Assembly (NCBI GenBank): GCA_030789695.1
Contig: CM061138.1
Span: forward strand, 15,200,214-15,264,213
Reading direction: 5' to 3'
DNA: 64,000 nt
DNA from: Scilla litardierei
Lineage: Eukaryota; Streptophyta; Magnoliopsida; Asparagales; Asparagaceae
Below the pieces are notes generated by a model. It saw only the letters and a program-made list of their open reading frames with translations, was not told where the DNA came from and did not search any database. Made by a program: the position numbers and the translations under genes. Below are positions 23,499 to 35,400 of this stretch, piece after piece; the stretch's first letter is position 1; every line of letters starts with the position of its first letter.

Positions 23499-26400
23499 GT
23501 AATTTTACTTGTTCTTTTTTTTAAAGCAAAATTTTTGCATCTGTTTATTTGCATGCGGGCAATATTGTAGATAATGTTTTGGAATTTGGAAAGGGAGTAA
23601 ATACGCAATGGATAAGTTGAACAAGTATTACACATGTGAACTGACTTAGATTAAACGTCAAGCTTCGGAATTTGTCTAGTGTGCATGTCATTAGGGTTTC
23701 GTGAAAATATCTATAAACATTACATTTTCCCATTAAGACACTGGTTAGGCTAAGGGTTGTAATTCAAAATTTGCGAAGGGAAATGCTTTCTTAGATTGTG
23801 CACACGATTTTCAGAATTTTTAACCGCAGATTAGACAAGTTTTAGACAACTAATATGCTTAAAACATTGGATCATAAATGATAAAGAATCAACAGGGTGA
23901 TTGTTTGGGACAAATTTATTGATTAGATTTTTTAAAAAACATATAAATCGCGGTTTTGTTTTGTAAACAATATTATAGTTGTAAGGTTGGCATTAGGGAT
24001 TCATTCTTAAATTTGAAATTTAAATGGTAGGGAATCCTTAAAAAGCCGAAGATCGGTTTGAGTCCAATTTAGAACATCCATACGGCAAAGACTATTTTCA
24101 AGACTACAACAGACATGCCCAGACACATACTGATACATTTGTCATGAAGTGAAGCACAAATATGGTAGTGCCACTAAATTCAAATCATCACAACTTAAAA
24201 CATGTGATGCTGATTTGATGGGAAACATGGAAGGATGTGGCGGTATGTGTGTGAAGACTAAGAGCTTACTAGAGAAAGGTAGGGATGGAATGTGTTTGGA
24301 TTTTTGTGAATCTGAACCCAGTATAAAAATTTGACCATCTCTACCCTTTTTCATTTTCACACTTTTGTGTCGAAAATCGCATGCGTTGTGCAGTGTTGGA
24401 CATCTAAGGAAGCTGTGCATGCACATAACTGTTGGATATGGTGCATCCCTCTTCACCAAGCGGATACGATTTATTGTAAATTAGCAATTCGATCAATAAC
24501 CTTTGAGCAAAATGTGTGTTGACATGGTAACAGGTACATAGAACGTGTTAGGTTGTCTAGAGTTTGCTTTTGTTTTAAAAAAAATATTCTATTTTAAGCT
24601 TTATAAGTTCTCTATAATTCAATTGTATTATTCCTGTGAGAATCAAATTTTGCTGATGATAGTTAAATGCAAGAATTCAGCTAACGTTCATTTTGGAAGA
24701 ATGAATATCCTAATAGGTCTTTAAGCCAGCAACAAGGAGAATTGATCTATATTTTCCTTTAAATTTTATGATCATCGTATTCTTATTTAATATTCTATAA
24801 CCTTTGTATTATGTGATTATTAATCCAAAGAAGCAAGGATAAATGATATAAAGACAGCAGACCATTTTCAGAAAGACTCTATCAAGTTTGCAGGACATAT
24901 CAAAGAGTCAAAACATTATACACTTAATTCAGATTCTCTCAGTTATTGGAAGGTGAACCCAACAGAGCTCTGCTTACCATTAAGTAAAGCATCAAATAAA
25001 CAAACCTATTCACACTCACAATTTCATTAACATCCATGGCTCCATTTCCTTTTCCCAAAATATTATGATTGGACGACCAAACAAAAAAAAATCAAATTGA
25101 TAAAAGAATTCAATCATAGAGAAATAGAATCTAGATCAGAGACAAAGTAGCTAATTTGATTTTCCTGAAGAATTTTGGTTGGTTATTCTATTTGATCAGG
25201 TACAAAACTAGTTCACATGTGAGTTTGCGACAAATTTGCAGATAAAATTAGCGCATTTGTTTGAAGGAAGAGTTGATTTTATTTGCTAATAAGATTTGTA
25301 CTTTGCAGGAATGAAGTGGGTGTAAAAAAGAAAAATATCAAAACAATGAGAGGAAATGAGAGGAAGTCAAGATGTAATATTGCATTGTATTAAGGATTAC
25401 CCTTTGGAATTGGGAAGAGGATCTATGAAATGGCTTTTTATACTTTATTACAAATTTACAATAAATGGGAAAAAGAATGTATGCACTTATTTTGGGGTCA
25501 ATTTTCTTTGTTCACTTGAAAAGAAAGTGAAAAGACCTATAGGTTGAATTGGATGTGCTAGTTCTTTTTTGACAATAGTGCTTTAGGATTGGCATTGTAG
25601 AGTCTTAAAATGTTAAGATTTCATGTTGGAAAAGAAAAAGAAAAATTATAAATTGCAGTAAATTTAGTAATTATTTTGTTATTCAAAATGTAAGCTGTCT
25701 ATATTCAATATCGTAAAGAACATGCAGGGTTTTGAGGGAGGGGTGAATAATTTATAGCATGAAACATTTTAACCAGAATATAGAGATGAAGCCTATGACA
25801 TGCCATTGGGTTGTATCATCGGTATATAAATTAATTGGATTGTTAGTCAATACAGATACATATGATACATATCTAAAGTGTCATGCAATACATATCAAAA
25901 GTATGACTTCAGTTGGATTTGAGTATTCATTGCAATAGAGTTTCATCTCCGGCATCCGTTTCATCTATCGATTATTATCTTTATGATCAATGATGGTTCC
26001 TTTCCCCTGTCACCGGATCATCTTCATGAAAGATATTATCGATATCATTCAGCTCAACTTCATTTTGCTTTCTTCATTAGACTCGATGTTTTGGTCTCGT
26101 GTTTTAACCAACATGGCCCGATACCATACTGGCTTTAAAGGAAATCGTAGTCACGATAAAGAGTCTATTTTGTTTGCCCATTGCAAACCATATCCATAAA
26201 GTTTGAGTCTATTTTGTTTGCCCATTGCAAACCATATCCATAAAGTTTGATAGGTATTATTATCAACCAATTTTTCAAACCTTGATCTTGAATTTATATG
26301 CGATTCAACCATTATTTATTGTACGAAATGAATCCGATTTTCAACTTTTGGTATTTCAAGCTTTAGAGCCCCCCTTGGATTAGTTATTATTAGTTAGTGT

Positions 26401-29400
26401 TGGTGTATCCGGTCTTGGAGAATTTTATCAGCATGCTTAAAATTCAATACGATGATACGATACAAGCGGTACATTTTGACATAGACTGATTTGTCAAACT
26501 ATGCTTTGAACATGCGGACTAGTTTTACCATTCATGTGTCCTGAAATCTCCAACATCTATTGCATCTTGTTCCCTATTGATTGGTATATGCCCGCCCACC
26601 AACTTGTGACTTGCATGACTCTTCGGCTGTTCCTTATATGAACTATCATATTTTAAATGGGTCTGATTGCTAAGACATTTACTAGGGGTGTGGCACCAAC
26701 TTCAAGTGTCTATGCTAGTGTAGTTGAAAGCAGCATTTACAGTGACAACATTGTTCAATAATCTATGAGCAGACTAAGAAGTACAAACTGGGAATGGTTT
26801 ATGAACAGCTGTGAAACTTTTGTGGCCGCTTTATATAAGACCTTTTAATTTCTCATTAGATTATGATCAAGGTCACAACTGAAATAAATGTGAACAGTAT
26901 TTAATTAATGTAAGTTATGATTTGCAAAAATTCATTAGGTTACACTTATAGAGGTCCTAAGTACATATAGTATATGTTACTTTGCAGGCTTATACTGCAG
27001 AGCTCGAGTCTTTGGTGGCACAGCTTGAAGAGGAGAATGCTCAGCTACTGAGACATCGGGTACTAATTTTGCTTTTGTTTTGATCATTAATTTTAATTAT
27101 TTTTGAAGAAGGACAATGAATAGATCATTTGAATGCTGCTTTTCTGTATTTTAATGAAAGCTATGCAATTTTTATTGCCCCCGCTGGAATTATGTAGAAC
27201 ATGAAATGTATTTATTTGTTCCCACCTTGCAACAATTCTGATGTTCATGAGGGACGCCGTTTGATGCATAAAGGAGGTTGAGTTCTGTATTGGAAAGTAT
27301 ATCCTTTATTGAAATGTATATTTTATGTTACTTTCAGGTCTACGTGCTTAACATGTCATGAAGTGTTTTTTCTAGACATCTCACAGAAGCTTAGATATTT
27401 GTTGTCTTCACGCAAAAAACTGTCATTTTCAACAATGATTTTATACGACCTGATTGCCATGTTATGCTTATGAAATTTTCATATAGATGTGAAAAATAGA
27501 ACTTTAAGTAAATAATGTACGTGAAAAAGGTTTCAGTTTTACCATTGCCCTCCATCTGTTATTGGTTTTGAAGCCTTTTTTGATTTTTTTAAATATTTGT
27601 ATGCTACCAAATTGCTATGCTGACCTATTATTTGAATTGTATTTTATATTGCAGGAGGAGCAAAATAAGAAGAGGCTTAAGCAGGTATGCAAATTGCAAA
27701 TTTAAGTTTTAGTTTCCAAGATGTTTTGTTTATAGTTGCGATTGCTTTTTGATGGAATTATCACGTATCAGAGGCGGCGCAAGAAGGATGCGGCGGTTGC
27801 AAAATGACTCCAGGGGCATTTTTGTGACTTTTCATTATTTTTTAGTCTTTTTGGGTTTTTCTACAATTTTTTTTCCTTGAATTAGTATTTATATGCGGGT
27901 AGGGGGTTAGCGATTGTAATGCTTATTTTGGAGAGAACTTTTGGGGGAGGTTGAGTATTCCCACTTTTGGTTAGAAAGCGACGCCCCTTAGGAGAGAGAG
28001 TTCCTTTCGAATGAACTCTTTATATATCTTGTTTTTGCTTATTCTACAATAAAGTATAGATTTTTTGCTTTCGAATTTCTTTGGTTCCTATCAATTTGGT
28101 ATCATAGCGGTGTGATCCCATGACATCAACAAGATCGAAGGACAAGGTTGAAGCTTTGGATGAAAAATACGATGGAGAGGTTAAGGAACTGAAGATATCT
28201 ATGAAGTAACTTAGGGCATCATCACATAACAAGTTCAAATATGTCACGCAAGCCCTAGTGCAACAAGGTGAAGCCCTAGCGCAACAAGGTGAAGCCCTAG
28301 CGCAACAAAGTGTTTTTATACAAACCCTAACTCGATACGAAGGCGGTGAAAATTTCAGATTTGGGCGACAATCCAAATCTCGGGCAAACGGCGAATGCTT
28401 TAGAGAAGGGGAAGAGAAAAGTAGAGGAGTACGTTGAGGGTTTACTCTCCAATGCCGATGACTACTTCGAGGAAGCCGAAGACACTCACCCAAAGTGGGG
28501 AAACCCCAGCCGAGGCTTGCAACAGGGCCGCAAGGCCGCATGCTCGCATGGCCATGTGGCCACAGTAGAGCAACAATAAGGTCTGGTGACCTCTGCATGC
28601 AATCGACAGGGGCGACATGCCCCTGTAGATCCCCTGTAGAGGCGACCGGCCCCTGTTAGGCACTTGCAGGGGAGCCAAGCCTCTTGCAGTGCCTCTGCAG
28701 GGCTGCCATGGCCATGCAATGACACCACAGGGTCACATCAGCCTTGCCAAAGTCCATGCTGAGGGTCCCATGGTCACCCATCGACAGATCAAGACACCGA
28801 CGAGCCCCATGAATCTCGTTCGGAGCATGACGACGACTTGCGGGAGCCCCACGGCCCCCGATATGCTGTAAAAAGGCGTGTCCACTTCCGGCCTACGAGG
28901 AGTACCCAGAGGGCTACGACAATGACTTGGACCTGGAGGAGGATGACCGCGACTCTGTTTGGGGCGACGATGAGTGTGGTGACTATGGTGACAGAGATGA
29001 AGGCTGGTGTAGAGGTTTGGAGCGACACATGAACAGATGGCGATATACATACCAACATCATCATCACATGCAGATTGAGAGACAAGCAGATCATGGACAA
29101 TTTGGGGACGGACAATAAAGTGAGGAAGCTGAAGATGCCTATATTTGAGGGGGATGACCCATATGGCTGGATCTACAGAGCTGAACGATATTTTTCGATG
29201 ACACGACTGACGAAGGGACATAAATTGGAGGTGGCTGGTGTATAGTTCGAAGGGGAGGCACGCTCTTGGTTTCTCTGGAGGGAGAAGAGTGAGCCTCATG
29301 GGAGGCGCTCAATGAGTGTTTGGTGGATATGTTTCGAGATACCATGTGGAGAAAGCCAAAGGAGCAGTTGGTGGTGCTCCAGCAGGATAGGATTGTTACG

Positions 29401-32400
29401 GAATATAGAAAGAAGTTCGAGACACTTTCTGGGCGAGCCGAGGACATACCAGAGAGGACTTTGGCTGGGTGCTTCATGAAGGGGCTTAAGGCAAACATTT
29501 GCACAGAACTCCGCATTCATCAGCCTAGGGGACTGGTGAAGACAATGGACCTAGCACAACTGGTATATGATCGCCTTACTGAGGAGAGGATATCTTGAGG
29601 GATTTGGAGTGGCTCCATATTTCGTAGCCAGTCAATGACAGGAGGACCGAAACGATCAGCAGGGGCAAAGCAGTCTCACCGAGACAAAGGCAACGAGGCA
29701 CAATCGAGTTGGCAGTTCATGCTGGTGATTGAGACCAAGATGAAGGAGAAGAGGCTGATGGGATTGTGTTTCAAGTGTGACAAGAAGTTTACCCCACGAC
29801 ACCGTTGTGGAGTTTGCAAGCTTCAGCTGAGGATAGTGGATGTGGATGAGAAAGATGTAGCGGAGGATGAGGAAGACATAGCGGAGGATGAGGAGCATCA
29901 TCACTTGGACGTCACATAGGTTTCCTTAAACTCCATGGTGGGGTTCACTCCAAACCACACCATGAAGTTGACAGGAAGGATTGCTGATCAGACGGGGACC
30001 GTGGTTATTGGTAGTGGGGCAACCCACAACTTTATCTCAAATCACATCATGGAACAGCAGTGCCTGTAGTTGGTAGACACTTGCAGCTTTGGGGTGATAA
30101 TGGGGACGGGTCAGGTGGAGCGTAGCAGAGGCATGTACCGGGTCCTAATCCAGATGCTCCAGGGTATTCGAGTTGTGGAGGACTTCCTACCACTGGACTT
30201 GGGGAGTACCGATGTGATCTTAGGGATCATTGGTTGCAGACATTTGGCGATATGAACATCAACTGGGAGTTGCTGAGCATGTAGTTCCAAGATGGTGGGT
30301 GAACGATTACATTGAGGGGGATCCTAGTCTTTGCAGGACCCGGGTTTCCTTGAAGACTATGGCGATGACCCTCTAGTATGAGGGAGGTGGTTTCTTGGTG
30401 GAGTTGCAGGGGACGATGAGATAATGCTATGACGAGCATGCTATTCCAGCAGAGGTACATCAGTTGTTGTTGATCCAGTTTGATGGAGTTTTCTGTGCTC
30501 CATAGGGGATTCCTTTGCCTTGGGATCACGAGCATGCGATAGTTTTGTGCGAGGAAATCTCTCCTATTAGTGTACGTCCTTACCATTACACCCAGATTTT
30601 GAAGGATGAGATAGAGCGCTTGTTAACGGAGATGGTGCCGGCAGGGATGATACCGCCGAGTGCGAGTCCTTTTTCAAGCCTAGTGTTGGTGAAGAAAGAC
30701 GGGAGCTGGAGGTTCTGCGTAGATTATAGTGCATTGAATAAGGAGACAGTCCCATCCCAGATAAGTTTCCCATTCTAGTCATTGACGAGCTACTTGACGA
30801 GCTGCATAGGTCGGTGATTTTCTCGAAAATAGACCTCAAATCCGGCTACCATCAAATTAGTATGCGAGCGGAGGATGTCCCTAAAACCGCCTTCAGGACT
30901 CATGAGGGTCACTATGAGTTTCTGGTCATGCCTTTTGGCTTGACAAACGCTCCTAACACGTTCCAGGCTCTTATGAATAAGGTATTTCGTACTTACCTAA
31001 GACGTTTTATGCTAGTATTTTTCGACGATATCTTGGTGTAATACCAGTTCTTAGAGGAGCATGTGAGCCACTTGCAGATAGTACTTCAGGAGCTTTAATG
31101 CCACCGGTTGTATGCAAATAAAAAGTGTCTCTTCACACAGCAGAGGGTCGAGTATCTGGGGCACGTGATTTCAGCAGATGAGGCGGCAGCTGATAGATCT
31201 AAGATTGAGGTAATGGTGGACTCGTCGTGCCCTTCTACGTTACGAGGGCTTAGAAGATTTCTGGGATTGACTGGTTATTACAGGAAGTTCGAAAAGGGAT
31301 AAGGTACCATAGCATGGCCACTAACGAAGCTGCTTAAGAAGGATAACTTCTAATGGAGCGAGGAGGCGACATAGCATTTGAGACTTTGAAAAAGGCTATG
31401 ACTACTGTACAGGTGTTGATACTTTCTGATTTCTGTATACAGTTTGTTGTGGATTCTGATGTTTCGGGTTATGGTTTTGGTGCTGTGCTGATGCAGGACT
31501 GGAGGCACGTGGCATACTTCAGCTAGGTTTTGACTGTGAGGGCGAAGCTGAAATCAATGTATGAGATGGAGTTGATGGCCATTGTGTTGGCCATACAGGA
31601 GTGGAGACCGTATCTACTTGGTCGTTGTTTTATGGTGCACACCGATCAAAGGAGCTTAAATTATTTGCTAGAGTAGCGCATGGTGACTGAAGAGCATCCG
31701 AGGTGATTGCGGAAGTTGGTTGACTACAAGCTCGAGATACATGTTCGGATTAGAGAATAAGACGACAAATGCGTTAATCCGACGAGATGAGGACTTACAG
31801 TTGGTCGCCTTATTTGTTCCAATTTTGCAGGATTGGGAGCCATTACTACGAGAGATCAAGGCAGATCATGAGTTGGCAGAGATTCAAGCAGCACTTTTCC
31901 AGGGATTAGAGGATTATCCAGGATATTCATTGCTGAGGCAGAAGTTACTTTACCAACGACGATTGGTCCCAGGACTTCCACGCACATTTCGATCATTTTA
32001 GAGAAGTCTCATGGCAGCGCAGTCGGGGGCCACTCCGAGGTCCTCAAGACTTACATGTGTTTGGGTGTATTGGAAGGGCATGCAGGACATCGCAAAGATG
32101 GTGGCGAAGTGTGACGTATGCCAACATCACAAGTACATGGCAATGGCTTCTAGCGGGTTGCTACAGCGTCTTGTCTCACAGAGCGAGTTTGGGAGGAGGT
32201 GATTATGGATTTCATTGAGGGGTTGCTGAAGTTAGCTGGTTTCTCAGTCATTCTTGTTGTGGTTGATCACCTCAACAAGTATGCACACTTTATAGCACTT
32301 TGATATCCCTACACTGTTGTGCTTGTGGTTGAGGCGTTTTCGGGAGATATTCGTTTACATAGGATATCCGGGTCCATTGTTACTGATCGGGACAAGGTCT

Positions 32401-35400
32401 TCTTGAGTCACTTTTGGCGAGATTTTCAGGATGCAGGGGACGGTGTTGAAGCGGAGCACAACCTATCATCCCCAGACCGACGTCCAAACTGAGGTCATCA
32501 ACAGGAGTATATATACTTATTTGCGATGCTTTATTTCAGAGACTCCGAGACAGTGGACGAAGAGGTTAGCATGGATCGAATATTGGTATAACACTTAATT
32601 TCACACTACCGCTTAGACCACGCCATTCAAGATTTTATGTAGGCGAGATTCTCCACATTCGATGTACTACATGAACAGTTCGACACCGGCTTCTGAGGTC
32701 GAGCAGTATTTGGAGGAGAGGAACATGGTGATATATGAGTTGAAGCGTCATTTGATGCGAGCTCAGTAGATAATGAAGACATAAGTGGATGCTCATAGGA
32801 AGGGGGTTCAGTTCGCAGTGGGAGATAATGTGTATTTGAAGCTGCATCCTTACAGACAGATGTCTCTAGCACATAGGAAGAACGAGAAGATGTCGCCCCG
32901 GTATCTTGGGTCGTATGAGGTTGAGGCCAAGATTGGCCAAGTTGCATACATATTGAAGTTGCCACCAGAGTCGGCCATCCATTCAGTTTTTATGTCTCCC
33001 AGCTTCGTGATACGGACGCACCTTCCGAGGCGGTCACGGATCCAAGCGGGTCCCATGGCGGATGTGTCACTTACTATCGGAGGCGTCGAAGGGCAGATTA
33101 GTCTTTTGCTATGATATTTTATTCCTAGGTTTTCTCTATTTATATCTAGGGTTAGCCGTCATGAGAGTTATGCTTATTGTGTGAAAAACATCGTAAGTGT
33201 CTTTTGTGAGGGTTTTAGACTTTGATCCGTTCATCAAAGTTAGGAGAGCGAGTTCCTCTCGAAAGGGCTCAAGTTATCTTGCTTTTAGTAGTTGTTTCCT
33301 CTTCAAAAATCCAATAAAAATCCCATCTTTTCCAATTTTTAACCCTTTTCTTCGCTGATTTTCCATTGATACGATCCAAATCGTATCAAATTGGTATCAG
33401 AGCAATAGATCCAATGGCGGAAGGTACTAGATTCAAGACGGAGATGGAGGCGCTGCGGAAGGAGATCCGGGAAGAGGTCAGCAAAAAGGTGGGAGCTTTG
33501 GAAGTCACGGTCGAGATGCTTTCCAATTCCCAAAAAGAGATGGAAGCACGTTTGATGAAGAAGCACGAGGAGTTGGACGCCACTCAAGTTCAGATTTTGA
33601 AAATCCTTCAAAAACTTGAGGGGAAGGGAAAGCATGTGGAGATCGGAGGGGAAGAATCCGAAGCGGAGAATCATCATGCTAAGGCGGACGATCCGAAGTT
33701 GATGGCGAACACCTCTGGGGCACCTCCGGGGACCAAAATCACCAAAGAGAATGAAGATCTAGGGTTCCGGGAGGAGTCGTGGGTGGAGGAGGTGCAACGG
33801 GAGCGACGGCGGCGCGAAGGAGATCCCCTAGGGTTTCTTGCGGAGGCGAGGGGACGCAGAATGCAAGGGGAAGGGAGGCTAGGGCTCCCGGACAGCGTAG
33901 GAGGCGGCGGCTGGGAGGGGGGAAACCCTAACCCCCTCCCGCGCGGGCCGCCAGGGCTCCGCGAGGGCTCGGGGGGCCTCGCGGCCCACTCCCGAGCCCG
34001 CGCGGGCACCTGGGAGGGCTGGGCGGGCCCGCGCGACACACTGGAGGGGCCGCGCGGCCCGCCTGGGCCCAACCAGGCCACCGCCGGCCCTCAGGGGGGC
34101 TTCGCAGCCCTCCCTGGGGTGGGCTGGGCTCCGGCGGGAAATTTTGGGGCCCGGAGGGGCCCAGTAAACCCACCGGGTCAGTTTTTCGGCCCCCCGGGCA
34201 GCGATCAGGGCCCCGCAAGAGGATACCGTGGGATTTTTGGGGCTACAGAGGAGGAGCGCCAGAGGGGGCCTTTGGAGGAGTACGCGGAAAATTTTGGAGG
34301 CCCGCGAGGGTTTCCCGAAGAGGCCTACGGTAGAGGCAGGATCGAGTATGGGGGCCATGGAGTTCAGGGAGGAGGACAACCGACCATGTACCCAGACAGG
34401 AGGATGGAGAAGTTGAAGATGCCCATTTTTGAGGGGACAGACCCCGACGGGTGGATAGTGCGGGCGGAGCGGTATTTTCAGGTGATGCGGATCTCAGAGC
34501 GGGAGGTATTGGAGAACATCATCTGCTATCTGGAGGGACATGCGCTGAGTTGGTACCACTGGAGGATGTCCCGAGCCCCTTTTCGGACTTGGGAGGAGTT
34601 GTCAGCTTTCCTACTTGACCGTTTTCAGGCCAAACCGGGGGCGAATTTCTACGAGCAGTTGCTTGAACTACGGCAGGAGGGGACGGTGTTGGACTTCCTG
34701 GGGAAGTTCGAGGTGTTGGCAGGCAGGGTGAAGGGAGTGTCGGAAGACGTATTCTTGGGGGCATTTATGCAAGGGCTGAAGCCCTCGATACGAGCCGAGT
34801 TATGGATGCAAAGTCCCAGAGACCTAGAACATGTGATTCGTCTGGCGTTGAGGGCGGAGGAGAAGCAGGCGGAGGAGCGGAGGATCAGAGGGACGTGGGA
34901 GGCGCCACAGCAGAGGGTCCCATATACAGCAGCCGCCCCGAGACTACCGCCGGCCGCCTCAGCCGAAACGGGGGAGAAGGCAGGAGAAGCACGCCCTGCG
35001 GGACAAGGGCGGAGGATGACCGAGGCCGAGATACGGGACAGGAGAGCCAGAGGGTTGTGCTTCCGTTGCGACGAGAAGTTCACCCCGGGCCATCGGTGTG
35101 CGAGCCGGTTGCTGCAGATCACTATCGAGCCGGACGAGGGGGAATACATCGAACCAGAGAAACCAGAAGAGGACGACCCAGGAGCAGTACCCTGATTTCC
35201 ACCTTGAGGACAAGGTGGCTCTTTTAGGGGCGGGTATTGATACGGACGCACCTTCCGAGGCGGTCACGGATCCAAGCGGGTCCCATGGCGGATGGGTCAC
35301 TTACTATCGGAGGCGTCGAAGGGCAGATTAGTCTTTTGCTATGATATTTTATTCCTAGGTTTTCTCTATTTATATCTAGGGTTAGCCGTCATGAGAGTTA

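Noticed and set aside
33674..34379. Antisense ORFs of 96-166 codons over element B
   Set aside because: Shadows of the Gly/Pro-rich, GC-rich part of Gag.
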